DNA from: Cephalotus follicularis
Lineage: Eukaryota > Streptophyta > Magnoliopsida > Oxalidales > Cephalotaceae
Reading direction: 5' to 3'
DNA length: 64,000 nt
Assembly (NCBI GenBank): GCA_001972305.1
Contig: BDDD01002893.1
Coordinates: 62,001 to 126,000, forward strand
A program made the position numbers and the translations under genes. Positions 24,656 to 37,107 of this stretch are shown in pieces (the stretch's first letter is position 1; each line of letters opens with the position of its first letter). The notes under the pieces were generated by a model. That model saw nothing but the letters and a program-made list of their open reading frames with translations, had not been told where the DNA came from and searched no databases.

Positions 24656-27118
24656 TCCTGGTTAAATTAGGGTTTCATAAGTTCGGTTTTCACCAAACGA
24701 ACCTCCATTCATTTTAAACATAAATAATCACAGGAGAATATAATAATTGGACAATAATTCAATTAAAATGTATATTTTATTTCAATAATCGGATCAATAT
24801 ACATTAAATCGAATTTGCGATTATTACAGATTATGTTAGTTTATTGAGCTAGTAATTGAAGCATTATGGTGAAAATTATTGCTATTTTTATGCCAAATTG
24901 TTATCTAAATTTCTGGTTTGTAATTTTTGTTTTTCAGATTTCCAGCAACTTTTTTATATTTTGTTTTGATCATATCTTGTGTTTTAATCATAGTTTTGAA
25001 CTGAAATTTTTATATGTTAGTCCTCCATGAGTCTAGTTACTGCCCTTAAAATTTCAATTCGATTGGATGAGCGAATCTCTATCAAATAATTTATTTTTGT
25101 GGTTGGGTCAATCATAAAATTTCTGTTGCGGTAGATTTGTACCGTCTTGTTTCCCTTTGCTCTATCTTGTGATCTAAATGTCATATCAACTTCAATTCGA
25201 GACATAATGTTCTTCTACATGTCTAGTTTATGTGTGCCAAAAATCACTTCACTAGAATGGTTGAATTGAGTTATTAGTGCATATCGGCAACTTTAAATGC
25301 CATTTCGTCGAAATGGCGTTTTAGTCACTTTTTGGACCTAGAGTGGTCTGATTGACTTGAAATATTAATGGTAGACCTTAGGATAGGTTTAAATATTACC
25401 TGTAAAGTTTAGTGCCAAAAAAACTTGGTTTAGACCAAAAAGTGCGAAGTTACGCTAAAATCGTTTTAAAACAGAAATTTTACAAAGGAGCTTATAGCTC
25501 TGCTTATCCGTTTGAATTTATTTTTGAGAAGCAGGATCCTAGCTGCGTTTAAACATATTCCTGAAAGTTTGGTGTCAAACGGATATGATTTTGGAAAAAA
25601 AGTCTCGTTTTTTTTGCAGTTTTTACGGAAAAATAGTTCAAACCTTAGTTTTTCAAGGTAGCTCATAGCTGTGGTCATCAGTTTGACCTTATTTTTTAGT
25701 GGTAGACTTTTGGGTAGGAATAAACACTTTCCCCAAAGTTTCAACTCCATTAGATCTTTAAAAATGATAAAAGAGTGTTAATTTTACTTTTGCGAAAAAG
25801 TCCTTTAACAATGAGTTTACAAAGGATACTAGACTTTAGCTTGTCGATTTCATTCGATTTTCGAATGACAGACTATTGTGATCTTTTAATTATGATCTAG
25901 AAAGTTTCACTTCGATACGACATGATTAATGCATAAAGTAGATCATATGTGCATTTCATGCATTCTATATGTATAAACGTAGGAAATGTAATTAATGATA
26001 TATCTATATAATGCTATTGTAGACGAGAATCATGTATCCGATCCGTAGACTCAAGGGGCTAGTCCACATTAGTCCCCGGATTTTATGATTTCCTGTATGG
26101 GCACATACTTTGAGTTATTATTTATGATCATGTTCGGATTCTTGTTATTCATTCATATTGATTTCATTATAATTCTATCTTGTTGGTAAGCATTGTTTGA
26201 ACACTGATGTTACTTCATGGATTCTTCTGTTATTACAACGTTGGGTTAGAGTGATCTTTCATGGAGCCATGATTTTATTTTCTTTATTCATTGATTTCAC
26301 TCAGTATGGTTTATAATCTAAATCATGGCATATTTCCTTCAGCGCATCCAATTTTTTTGATGGATGCAACGGGGAATGTTTTGTTCTCACTCACTTAGTC
26401 ACTTGGACTAACCCCCTCACAGTGATTTGTTTTCAGATGCGACAACAAAGGATGATCCACCTGATCCACTAGTTTCGAAGTAGTTAAAGGTAGACCACGA
26501 GAGTTAGGCACCTCATGTTGGCAGTTTTGGCCGACCTTACATACATGCATTTGGGACATTCGGGATATTCTGATTATGTGCATATGTGATATGTTGAGCT
26601 ATTAATTTATTTGATGAGTTATAATTATATAGTAAATATAATGAGATAGGCATGATTGTGATGATCCTGTGATAGAATAGAACTAGAATGAACTGTTGAT
26701 TCCTCCTTCGGGAGTGTGGATATATATAAACTGTGATTTTATACAGGTGAAATTTTTTTGGGAAATGTTCATTTTTAGGGGGAACTCTTGCAGTTTTTCT
26801 GTAGGAATTTCCACCCTATACATTGGATAAATAATGATAATAAATAAGATAATTGTTATGGTTAAGAGATTTAAATATGAAGGCTGAGAAGAAATGGTGA
26901 TAATAGAGTTAAGAAGTCAAGTATGGCACAGCTCGTCAGTTAGGGTGTAATAACCGCAATTTCAATTCGATGTATATTGATCCGATAATTGAAATAAAAT
27001 ATATATTTTAATTGAATTATTGTCCAATTGTGATATTCTCCTGTGATCATTTATGATTGGAATGAATGGAGGTTCGTTTGGTGAAAACCGAACCTAAGAA
27101 ACCCTAATTTAACCAGGA

Positions 27119-27198
27119 CAGCCGACTTACACAGGGTATCAGTCGACTGCCTGACTCGTGTAATGGACAATCGACTGCCACATGAATCCAGTCGACTG
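27119..27198. repeat. CAGTCGACTG motif array (LTR start side)
   Basis: CAGCCGACTT, then an exact copy near 27140, CAATCGACTG and an exact copy at about 27189-27198, in the usual place about 175-250 bp into the LTR. Confidence 0.83.
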
Positions 27199-28438
27199 TA
27201 AATTCGACAGAACATGTGTCTGTGCAGGTGTCAAATTGAGCTTAGGCGTGGCAATTAATGGGACAAGTGTCCTAAGCGGCCATGACATGCAAAGTGATGC
27301 CTTGCATGTCCTCTGCACCTCTGCAAAGATTGCAGACCCTGCAATTAAGAGAATCAAGAAAGAAAAGAAAGAGAAACACATGCACGTGAGAAAGAGAAGA
27401 AAAGGGTGAGAAGGTGGAGTTTAATAACCTGACGAATTCTAAACCCTTAGGACCTCAATATCTTCTGAAAATGAGTTGAGAAGGAGTGTTAGAAACACTG
27501 AACATTAAAGAGAATTGCTAAGAGTTTGGATTGAGAGCTTACATTGGAGGAATTTGAAGTTGAAGCTCAAAGAAGGAAAAGTGCACATTGATCATCCCTG
27601 GTAAGCCCCAAATGCGAACCTGTTATGTGATGTTATAATCAACAATAATGTATCTAGATGAAGGTTTAATCTCCTATTAACATGATCGATTAAACATCTT
27701 CTAGGAATTATGGAAGTGATATACAATATGGCACATTAGTTCAAGTAATGAATATGCAATCTCTAAATTGGTTAGAAGGTTGTTGCTAATGCCATGATAA
27801 GCTACTAAATATGCATATATACCTACTGTAACTGATGCATGTATCTATAACATGCATAGATTGAATTGCTAAGGTTAAAGGAATTGATTGGTGTCTTGGA
27901 AGTCTAGAGGGGGGGTGAATAGACTAATAAAAATTACTAGCAATTATACCACAATAAAATTCAATAAACACAAACACACAATTGCGGAAATGTAAAGAGT
28001 GTAGGGTTTAGAGATTGCAAACGGATATATAGTGGTTCGGCAAACCGCCTACGTCCACTCCCCAAGGCTTCCCATTGAGTATTTGACTAGTATGCCCCAA
28101 TCCGGGCTTGGAACTCCAACCGAGCTCCAACAAGCTTTCGCTCCAACCAAGCGAATTACAATTTGCTCCAACCGAGCAATACAAGAGACAACCTCTCTTG
28201 TATGAGTGAAAGTAGTAGTTTAAGTGTTTACAAATTTGTAGCGAATTTGTTTACAATGAAGCTCACTATGAACAAAGCTTAGAAATGTGTATGTAAGGTA
28301 AAAGTAAAGCTTTGTAGTGTATATGTTTGCTTGAATTTGATCTCTTTTGATTGTGTGAATGCTTTGTATTGTTCTTGAGATAGCTTGAGAGAATGTGTAC
28401 TTTGAATGCATGATAGGTTGTGCAAGAAGTCCAAATTT

Positions 28439-28467
28439 CCTCTTATAGTTGAGCCTCCAACGGATCT
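28439..28467 (-). promoter_or_regulatory. Core promoter block of copia C1 LTR
   Basis: The minus strand reads AGATCCGTTGGAGG (28467-28454), five bases, then CTATAAGAGG (28448-28439). The same block with a four-base spacer and CTATAAAAGG occurs in copia C2 at 54883-54910. The motif array lies immediately upstream in transcription direction. Confidence 0.65.
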
Positions 28468-28491
28468 ATTTTTAACTGTCTGAATCAAATC

Positions 28492-28997
28492 CAGTCGGCT
28501 GGATTTGGACAGAAGCTGGCTGGATTGGTGGCGCGTTTATTTGAATATAGCCGTTGGGAGTGGGCAGTCGGCTGGACCCTGTAGGCAGTCGGCTGGATGT
28601 CTGGGCAGTCGATTGATGCCCTGCTTCAGTCGGCTGTTGAGGCTAATTTTGAAGTTACAAAACCTACTGCCAGGTTTCGCACAATTGAAGGCAGTCGGCT
28701 GGACCCCTGTGGTAGTCGACTGGACCCACTGGCAGTCGACTGGTGTCCTGCTTCAGTCGGCTGGATTGAGTGTTAAAAGTTCCAGGAGCTACTGCCTGAT
28801 TTTGTACCCATGGCAGTCGGCTGATGCCCTGCTACAGTCGACTGGAATTGCCTGGCAGTCGACTGGAAATGTCTGGCAGTCGACTGTACTGGGTTTCCTG
28901 CAGATTCTGGGTTTTGGTTGAAGATCAGTCGACTACATAGCCTTGAGAGTCGACTTCTTTGCCTGGGCAGTCGACTGGATTTCACTCCAGTCGGCTG
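28492..28997. repeat. CAGTCGACTG / CAGTCGGCTG array in copia C1 LTR
   Basis: About 20 units over 506 bp, a mixture of CAGTCGGCTG and CAGTCGACTG, most followed by GGA or GATGCC/GGTGTCCTG-type spacers. This is the densest array in the window. In the minus-strand LTR it is the upstream (U3) region of the TATA block at 28439-28448. Confidence 0.92.
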
Positions 28998-29161
28998 GAA
29001 TTGCCTGTATCTGCAAAACCATTCTTGACACAACTTTGGACAGAAGATTAAGTGAGTATGTGAAGTTATAACTTAAAGAATTATGCATACAAGTAATCTA
29101 TGTTGTTTAATCATCAAAATAACACATGGTAAACAATTAATCGGGGTGGCAAAGGCCAACA

Positions 29162-29175
29162 ATCTCCCCCTTTTT
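29162..29175 (-). other. Polypurine tract of copia C1
   Basis: Minus strand AAAAAGGGGGAGAT directly abuts the TGTTGG start of the 3' LTR. It is the same tract as in C2 at 59366-59380. Confidence 0.9.
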
Positions 29176-29490
29176 GATGATTGACAAAACATGCATATTT
29201 TGCATAAATCTTGACAAATTTAACTCAAATTAGTTCCAAAGTCCAAATATTTCAGTATATTTCAGTATAGGCATATCCAATGCATTTGTCATAACAAAGT
29301 ACACTTTCTTAAAGCAAGATTACAAGCCATTTCATCAAAATGCAACATTTTCAATATATTCCCCATATATTCCCCAAATGCATTATTTATGGCAATGCAT
29401 ATAAATCTCTCCCCCCTTTTGTCAAACAACAAAAAGATGGGTGGAAGCTCCCCCTCAATCATAGCACGGATTGAAGAGCTCCCCCTCAAC

Positions 29491-30628
29491 TTATGCATTC
29501 CTGTGCAATCTTATCAATAAACTCAAAGCAATAAGAGAGATCCATGAAGATGTAAGAACAATTGTATTAAACATTTGAAGTAAACAATCCAAAGCCATAA
29601 AATGAAATACTTTTGCATTCAACACATAATCAAAATACATATTGTCATTAGAATTTTCGCAAAGCATGGTTCTCCTCATTTCTTCTAGGGTTCTATTCCT
29701 CCTCTCAACAACACCATTTTGTTGAGGAGTTCTAGGAGCCGAGAAGTTATGGTGAATACCTAGATCATTACAAAAAGTTTCAAAACCTAGGTTTTCAAAT
29801 TCTTTGCCGTGATCACTACGTATGCTAACAATAGATAGACTCTTTTCGTTTTGAATACGTCTACCAAAATTAACAAAGGAATCTAAGGCATCACTCTTCA
29901 AAGCTAAGAAAATAACCCAAGTAAACCTAGAATAATCATCAACAATAACTAAACCATGTTGTTTACCACCAAGAGTTAAAGTTCTAGTTGGTCCAAACAA
30001 ATCAATGTGTAGTAATTGTAAAATGCGAGTAGATGAAACAACATTTTTTGCTTTAAAAGATGTTCTAGTTTGTTTGCTTTGTGCACATGCATCACACAAC
30101 ATTTTCAAATTTCATTTTTGGCAAACCAATAACTAAATCTTTTCTAGAAAGTTTGGCAAGGACATCCATGCTAGCATGCCCTAACCTTCTATGCCAAAGC
30201 CATTTTTCATTAGTATTAGCATTAAAACACACATCTTTTGAAAACATTTCTTTTAGATAAACTACATACACATGGCCTTGTCTATGACCAACAAACTTTA
30301 CAATATTGGTGCTAGAATCAATAATGTGACAAAGTGAGGACTCAAAATTAAATTTGTATCCTTTATCACATAATTGACTCACACTAAGTAGATTATGCTT
30401 AAGGCCTACAACATAAGACACATTTTCAATTAAGGTAGAAAATTTGTTACCAATTGAGCCAATACCACAAATCTTGGCCTTGTTGTTATCCCCGAAGGTG
30501 ACCTTTCCTCCATCAACTTCTTTAAGATCGATGAAGAGGCTTTTGTCACCCTTCATGTGCTTTGAGCACCCGCTATCCACATACCATGGTTGCTCCTGTT
30601 TGTGGTTTGCCCGCAAGCATTGTTCCAC
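29491..30628 (-). pseudogene. Copia C1 protease/integrase fossil
   Basis: The upstream part has the tether-like WYVDSGCSKHMKGD (copia protease DSG motif) and continues to KWLWHRRLGHASMDVLAKL, the GAG-pre-integrase/zinc region. The downstream part has CDACAQSKQTRTSF, LLHIDLFGPTRTL and the integrase core with VDDYSRFTWV, SDHGKEFEN and PQQNGVVERRNRTLEEM. Domain order protease then integrase is diagnostic of Ty1/copia. RT and RNase H are not seen. It is broken, with at least two interruptions. Confidence 0.9.
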
Positions 30629-32363
30629 CTACAAAAGTATTAAAGGAATTTGATCTTGGTACCCATTGTTTATTGGGTCCTTTAATGTTACTTTTAGTAC
30701 TAATAGTTCCCTTGGGAACCCATACTTGTCTAAAAGTAATTGCATCATAATAAGGTGATGGTCTAGTGTGTGAGTGATGTGAGTGTGCAATCCTTCTAAA
30801 GCATTTATTTCTAGTATGTCCTATTTTATTGCAATATGTGCAATGAGGTCTTTTCCTAGCCTTTATCAATTTAGCATTAACCTCTAAAGGGGCATAACCT
30901 ATTCCAGTCTTATCTAGGTAAGATCTTTGATTACCTAGCATCTCTTCTAGTTTCTTACTTCCTAATGTGAATTTACTAAAGGATTTTTCTAAATTCACAT
31001 TCTTCTCTCTAAGGGACTCTACTTCCTTTTCTAATGCAATGTCACTAGATGAACTAGGTTTAGCTAAGTCATTTTCCTTTTTACCTAGTTCATGCTCTAA
31101 CATAGCAATGTCATTTTTTAAGTGCTCATTTTCTACAACTAGTAATTCCTTTTCCTTTTCTACACTAATCATGGATTTCTTAAGAAGTGAACATTGTGAA
31201 CATTTTTTCTTAAATTCAACAAGCAATTCATTAAATGAAAATTGCAATTCACCAAAAGTATAAGAGTCACCTACCTCATTTTCGCTATCCTCTTCATCAT
31301 CACTCAATGCCATAAAGCATAGGTTTGCTACTTGCTCTGTGACTTCATCTTCGGAGGATTCATCATCACTTAGGTGCCAAGCCTTGAGTGCTTTCTTCTT
31401 GAATAGCTTCTTTTTCTTCAATTGTGGGCAATCAACTTTGATGTGCCCCGGTTTGTTGCATTCGAAGCATGTGGGAGGATCCATCTTGCTTCCTTCTCCC
31501 TTGTTGAAGTTTCTCTTTTGAAATCTTCTTGCTTTGTTCGTCTTTGCAAATTTTGTGAACCGTTTTGCAAAGAGAACATAATCCTCTTCTTCTAGCTCCT
31601 TCTCACTTGATACTTCTTCCTTGTGAGTGCTCTTGAGGGCAATGTCTTTTCTTCTTTCCTCTTGTGGCTTTGTCTCCATAAGTTTTGTCGATTTCTTGTT
31701 CAACTTAACCTCATGAGTCATGAGGGAACCAAGCAATTCCTCAATCTCCATGGTCTTCAAGTCTTTGGATTCCTCAATTGCCGTCACCTTGGGTTCCCAC
31801 TGATCGTTGAGACACCCTAGCAATTTCCTCACTAATTCATCCTGTCCAAATACCTTACCAAGACCAAGCAAACCATTAGTAATGTCAAGCAACCGATTAT
31901 ACAAATTCTTAATAGATTCATTCGGTTGCATTTTGAACAATTCATAATCTCTATTTAGCAAAGCAAGTTTGGCATTCTTAACTTGCTTGGTACCCTCATG
32001 GGTAAGGATGAGCAATTTCCACACCTCATGTGCGGAAGTACATCTCCTAACGAGATTGTATTCGGTCTTGTCTAAGGCTACAAGTAATATGTTCAAGGCT
32101 TTGTTATCTATGGTCAATTTTCTAAAATCCTCTTCATCCCATTCGTCTTCTGGTTTGGAAACGAGTTCATTTTTCTCATTGAGCTTCATTGGGGTGTGAG
32201 GGCCATTCTTAACACTAAGCCAATTCCTAAAGTCTCTAGACTTAAGGTATATCTCCATACGGCTTTTCCAATAAGGAAAATCGTCACCACTAAAGAATGG
32301 GACCTTAAATTCGGAGACATCGTCATTGTGTCGGGATTGGGTGTTCATGCTAGTAGCGGCCAT
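30573..32363 (-). pseudogene. Copia C1 gag, long open frame (596 codons)
   Basis: The start is MAATSMNTQSRHNDD at 32363, just downstream of the primer site. Residues about 15-220 form a UBN2/copia gag domain with FPYWKSRMEIYLKS and EVWKLL, then MEIEELLGSLMTHEVKLNK. A first zinc knuckle, CFECNKPGHIKVDC, is near residue 300. Acidic and coiled-coil segments follow (about 330-470). A second knuckle, CTYCNKIGHTRNKC, is near residue 515, followed by VWVPKGT. The protein would package RNA in virus-like particles. The frame is long and open, but the element as a whole is broken. Confidence 0.9.
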
Positions 32364-32418
32364 TGATCTAAACTCAAGATGTTAATCTTAATAAAGAGTA
32401 ACCCGCTCTAATACTAAT

Positions 32419-33365
32419 TGTTGGAAGTCTAGAGGGGGGGTGAATAGACTAATAAAAATTACTAGCAATTATACCACAATAAAATTCAATAAACACAAAC
32501 ACACAATTGCGGAAATGTAAAGAGTGTAGGGTTTAGAGATTGCAAACGGATATATAGTGGTTCGGCAAACCGCCTACGTCCACTCCCCAAGGCCTCCCCT
32601 TAAGTATTTCACTAGTATGCCCCAATCCGGGCTTGGAACTCCAACCGAGCTCCAACAAGCTTTCGCTCCAACCAAGAGAATTACAATTTTCTCCAACCGA
32701 GTAATACAAGAGACAACCTCTCTTGTATGAGTGAAAGTAGTAGTTTAAGTGTTTACAAATTTGTAGCGAATTTGTTTACAATGAAGCTCACTATGAACAA
32801 AGCTTAGAAATGCGTATGTAAGGTAAAAGTAAAGCTTTGTAGTGTATATGTTTGCTTGAATTTGATCCCTTTTGATTGTGTGAATGCTTTGTATTGTTCT
32901 TGAGATAGCTTGAGAGAATGTGTACTTTGAATGCTTGATAGGTTGTGCAAGAAGTCCAAATTTCCTCTTATAGTTGAGCCTCCAAGGGATCTATTTTTAA
33001 CTATCTGATACAAATCCAGTCGGCTGGATTTGGACGGCAGCTGGCTGGATTGATGGCGCGTTTATTTGAATATAGCCGTTGGGAGTAGGCAGTCGGCTGG
33101 ACCCTGTAGGCAGTCGGCTGGATGTTTGGGCAGTCGACTGATGCCCTACTTCAGTCGGCTGTTGAGGCTAATTTTGAAGTTACAAAACCTACAGCCAAGT
33201 TTTGCACAATTGAAGGCAGTCGGCTGGACCCCTATGGCAGTCGACTGGACCCCCTGGCAGTCGACTGGTGTCCTGCTTCAGTCGGCTGGATTGAGTGTTA
33301 AAAGTTCCAGGAGCTACTGCCTGATTTTGTACCCATGGCAGTCGGCTGATGCCCTGCTACAGTCG
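32419..33365 (-). mobile_element. 5' LTR of copia C1, incomplete
   Basis: Matches 27892 onward, beginning at TGTTGGAAGTCTAG and including the TATA-like block (32964-32973) and part of the motif array (33017-33365). It stops within the array, where gypsy LTR sequence (TGTTATGTTTTGGAAG) resumes. A degenerate primer site (minus strand TAGTATTAGAGCGGG) lies just inside at about 32403-32417. Confidence 0.83.
33017..33365. repeat. CAGTCGACTG / CAGTCGGCTG array in copia C1 5' LTR
   Basis: About a dozen units matching the 28492-28997 array, with a few single-base unit changes. The array ends where the LTR ends. Confidence 0.88.
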
Positions 33366-33487
33366 TGTTATGTTTTGGAAGATATGATCATGCATGACTT
33401 GTATGTTAATTTTCTCATTGTATTAGACTGATTTGCCATTTGAAATTGCATTACACAAACTGTTCTGCCTGCATTTCTGGGCAAAAC

Positions 33488-33558
33488 CAGTCGACTGCCA
33501 CCCAAAGCAGTCGACTACTCAACCCAACAGCCGACTGGTTCTTGAGGGCAGTCGACTG
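33488..33558. repeat. CAGTCGACTG motif array (mid-LTR of solo LTR)
   Basis: Four units: exact at 33488-33497, CAGTCGACTA, CAGCCGACTG and exact at 33549-33558. The order mirrors the array in the minus-strand solo LTR at 23480-23549. Confidence 0.85.
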
Positions 33559-35827
33559 TTCTGGGCTGGAACTGCATAATAATCGCTGAATTGCTACTGT
33601 TTGCATTGTTGATGATTTGTATATGTTACCAACATAATGCACATACTGTATGATGTTAGTTAACATCATTACCACTGATATTTCACTGATCGAATGAATT
33701 ATGTGCTATATGCACAAATTATGGCCTAAAACCCCATTTCAAGTGAATGCGAATAATTATAAAAACCACTGTTTTAATTTAATGTTACTGCATATATTAT
33801 TTATGTAGTATACACATACTGGTTGATGTTATTAAACATAATTTCTACTGATATTTAATGATTTATCGAACTAAATACCATATGTACGAATTATGGTTTA
33901 AATATCCTTTCCAATGGAACTATTGATTTCAAAACTACTATTTTGATTTATGTTACCGTATATACTACCTATATTAGTATATGCATACTGTTTGGTGCTA
34001 ATAACACCCCACTACTGATATTTCAAAGATTGAAACCATTATAGTCTTTGTACCAAAATGTCGATGTTTACTATTATTTTCAAAGGAATACCGAATTACC
34101 ACTACTGATTTACCAACTATTGATTGGAAAATCCTGTTTTCACCTACTGTTTCAGATTCTAATTATTGAATCAACTGTGTGCTATATGCACAATTATGAT
34201 ATTACTATCACTTTCAAAAGAACGTTATTGTTAAACGGATTACTGATTTCCTCCTATATGAGAGGTAACCACTGTTTGTTTCCGAATCGGAAACCACTAC
34301 TGTACTGATATCGTTTCCTCACATGAGATGCACGATTACTGAACTGTTATATGTTTCTAAAAGAAACCATCTTGATATTGCATATTGATTATATATGTAA
34401 TATTATTACTGATTGTACTGATTGAATTGATTGACTATGCTACTGCCATAGTTAGTGATGGAGGATATCACTGATTATGGATGTGATCCTGGGTGCCAGG
34501 AGTTGGCCAGAGTATCACCCCACTGTCTACAATTGCAGAATTACTGTTAAAACTACCCGCCAACGCCGGTAATAACTGACCTGATTTATCATCCTCGGTG
34601 CATAGGGTGATAGGTAGGTGGTGCGCAATTGGTGCTAGGAGTTAGTGATATGCGACACCCAAACCACTGAATGAATTGATTGTACCCTTGTGCGGTATCT
34701 TAGCATATGTACTGTTTATGGCCACTTGGCATGTTTGCGTACATATTGGCTCACTGAAATGTTATTTTATATAAACTGTCATACACATTGCATTCATATA
34801 TTCTTCTGCATACACTATCTTCCTGCTTAGCCAAGTGAGGACAACGGCTAACCCCTACCATTACAGATTGAGCGAGGACGTTTGGAGCTTGCTGCCGAAG
34901 CTTCTAAAAGCTTCTGTTTATCGTTTAAGGTTGTTATTTTACTGTTGTTTTGTACTGTAATCAACGAACGAATCATACTCCGTTTTATGATGTTTCCTTA
35001 TGTTAAGGATAATTCTGACTTGTAACCGCACGTAGTATGGGATGCGTGTGAAGACTTATATTTTATACATTCTGGCTTATTGACTGCTTCCGCATACTGT
35101 TTATGAACTGTTAAATGACATGCCGGAATGTATGTTTAATACTGATATCACCATATATGCTTGTCTAAATATGGCACCGAAAAACGGGGTGTGACATAGG
35201 GTAAGGTTAAAGGGATGGGTCGTTTAAGATACACCGTTTTGGCCTCAAAGAGAAGTTGGCTCCAAGGTATATTGGACCTTACGAGATACTGGAGAGAGTG
35301 GGGGAGGTAGCATACCAGATTGCACTACCGCCTAGTTTGTCGGACGTGCATAACATATTTCATGTCCCTATGTTACGGAAATACGTACCCGATCCATCTC
35401 ACATATTGAGCTACGACCCTGGATTCAGCAGCCCTAGATTGACTTATGAAGAGAGGCCGACGAGGATTGTCGATCGAATGGAAAAGGTATTAAGGAACAA
35501 GACCATCCCTATGGTCAAAGTGCTCTGGCGTTTTCAAGGAGCGGAGGAAGCTACGTGGGAGCGTGAGGATGAAATGAGGGAGACATTTCCCCACTTATTC
35601 GGAAGGTAATGTAAGGGCTAAATTCGAGGACGAATTTTCTTTAAGGAGGGGGGAATGTAATAACCACAAATTCAATTCGTGTACATTATAATTTTGATTA
35701 ATAAAATGTGCACTTATTTGAATTAATGTCCAATTATTATAAAATTGTGTTTGGTAATTGCTTGGGATGAATGGAGATGCAATTTGGAGAAAATCAAACT
35801 TAAGAAACCCTAAAACAACCATTGACA

Positions 35828-35954
35828 TTCGACTGCCATAGGGAGGAAGTCGTCTGCCTGGTTTATGAAGGGGCAGCCGACTGTCACAGGGGAGCAGTCG
35901 ACTGCCTGATGCGTGTTGTGGACAGTCTACTGGCCAATGCATCTAGTCGACTGG
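35828..35954. repeat. CAGTCGACTG motif array (LTR start side)
   Basis: ATTCGACTGCC, AAGTCGTCTG, CAGCCGACTG, exact CAGTCGACTG, CAGTCTACTG and TAGTCGACTG. It is repeated at 39569-39695 in the second duplication copy. Confidence 0.83.
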
Positions 35955-37013
35955 ATCGGTACAGAACAGGTGTCTGTGCATGCCTGTTAAACTGGACCAA
36001 GAGGAGATTGCATGGTGGGCAGGTGTCACACGAGACAAGAGCTGCCAGAGCATGCAAAAAGGCATGCTTGCATGTCCTCTATTCCCTCTGCAACTTGCAG
36101 ACCTATAACCTGGAAGAATCAAAAGGAAGAAAGGTGAGAAAGAGGTGCATGTGAGAGAGAGGGAAATGTTAGAAAGTTGAGTAAGTGAGCCTGGCGGATT
36201 CTAAGCTCCTAAGACCTCTATATCAACTATGCATGAACTGAGAGAGAGTGTTAGAAACACTGAATATTGAAGAGAGTTGCTAGAGGATTATTGAAAGCTT
36301 GCATTGGGGATTTGGAGTGGAACTCAAAGACTTGGAAGCTTTAGACTTCTCCTGGTAAGTTCCAATTCGAGCTTCATGCTGTTATTGTAATTTGTCTAGA
36401 ATATGACCTGGAATGATAATATCTCCTGCTAATGGTTAAGATTAGCAGATTCTAGGATGGAATTAGAAATAGTATAAAAGAGAGTAAGAAATATGAAGCT
36501 TAGAGAATTTTAATGATTCTAATTCAAATTGTAATTGTTGGTTAGTTGTATTATGCCTACTGATTTCCCTGAGCATACACGTACATCTTCTGCCAACATT
36601 AAGATCAATGAATCTGAGATTGAATAATAGTTGACATAGAGTTCAAAGGAAGTTGTTAAATGGAAGCTAAGACTTAGGGAACTTGATGATTAAGCTACAG
36701 TTGGAATTGTAGTTGTTATAAGTAATTACTGAAACCTACTGGTACTAATGCATGTGTCCATAAACATGCATACATAGATTGAACCTGCTGGAATTGAAAG
36801 ATTGTTGTGGAAAAGACTTTGGAAACTCAAAGAGAAAGATCATTCCAATTGATCTTGGGATAGCGATCTAAGGTAGGGGTAACGATATATTTTGGAAGAT
36901 ACGAGCATGCATATCATGTATGTTTATTTTTCTGCATTGTTGCATGTTTGATTGGATTTGTATTAGAGATTGAAAATTACAAACTGCTACTGCCTGCATT
37001 TTCTGGGCAGACC

Positions 37014-37107
37014 CAGTCGACTGCTCTTCATGGCAGTCGACTGCTCAACCCTATCCAGTCGACTGCTAAGGCAAAGCAGTCGACTACTCAACCAAAGCAG
37101 CCGACTG
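37014..37107. repeat. CAGTCGACTG motif array (mid-LTR)
   Basis: Three exact copies followed by CAGTCGACTA and CAGCCGACTG. It includes the GACTGCTAAGGCAAAGCAGT phrase, a close variant of the phrase at 12661. It is repeated at 40755-40848. Confidence 0.85.

Larger units (their letters stand above)
21968..24828 (-). mobile_element. Solo LTR, Tekay-type (2861 bp), nested in LTR B
   Basis: Starts TGTCACACCCCG and ends TTATTACA (minus orientation). The target duplication GATTA is at 21963-21967 and 24829-24833. It is an intact-looking solo LTR with no internal region. It carries CAGTCGACTG arrays at 23480-23549 and 24576-24655. The family-typical block with ACTACC, GCCGGTAGT-like words and GGAGTTGGCCAGAGTATCAC (read on the minus strand) is present near 22560-22680. 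Confidence 0.92.
27892..29161 (-). mobile_element. 3' LTR of copia C1 (about 1270 bp)
   Basis: Bounded by the complement of CTCTAGACTTCCAACA near 27892 and by GGCCAACA ending at 29161, next to the polypurine tract. It has a dense CAGTCGACTG/CAGTCGGCTG array (28492-28997) in the U3 part and a TATA-like block at 28439-28467. The left edge is certain to within a few bases. Confidence 0.85.
27892..33365 (-). mobile_element. Ty1/copia element C1, broken, non-autonomous
   Basis: The order on the minus strand is 5' LTR (33365-32419, incomplete), a degenerate tRNA-Met-type primer site, gag, protease/integrase, polypurine tract and 3' LTR (29161-27892). LTR ends read TGTTGGCCTTTGCC and CTAGACTTCCAACA. 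A UBN2-type gag with two zinc knuckles and integrase directly after protease fit Ty1/copia, probably the SIRE/Maximus group. RT and RNase H are not recognisable, so the copy could not move alone. The two LTRs differ by about 2% in the first 200 bp by eye. It lies within a solo gypsy LTR. Broken, with several interruptions. Confidence 0.88.
26946..35196 (+). mobile_element. Solo LTR, Tekay-type, split by copia element C1
   Basis: LTR sequence is 26946-27891 and 33366-35196 (about 2.78 kb in total), starting TGTAATAACC and ending GGGGTGTGACA. The target duplication TAGGG is at 26941-26945 and 35197-35201. Copia element C1 sits inside on the minus strand. CAGTCGACTG arrays lie at 27119-27198 and 33488-33558. 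Confidence 0.9.
21100..35228 (+). mobile_element. Right LTR of gypsy family B, split by two nested insertions
   Basis: LTR sequence is about 21100-21967, 24834-26945 and 35202-35228. The pieces join cleanly against the left LTR (17305-20134): across the first insertion GATTA is duplicated, and across the second TAGGG is duplicated. The final piece ends GGGTCGTTTAAG, the same end as in the left LTR. After 35228 comes unrelated gypsy coding sequence. The LTR start near 21100 is an estimate because the left copy lacks this part. Confidence 0.72.

Noticed and set aside
25017-25750. Small minus-strand frames in LTR B
   Set aside because: They lie within LTR sequence that is also present at 17640-18400, with no conservation of reading frame between the two LTR copies.
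28505-28921. Apparent 138-codon frame rich in QSTG/QSAG repeats
   Set aside because: The peptide repeat is only a translation of the CAGTCGACTG/CAGTCGGCTG array; several other short frames across the window share this origin.
28492-28997. CRISPR-like array
   Set aside because: Units are short palindromic words with irregular 10-60 bp spacing and degenerate spacers, in a plant LTR; no repeat-spacer regularity and no cas-like gene.
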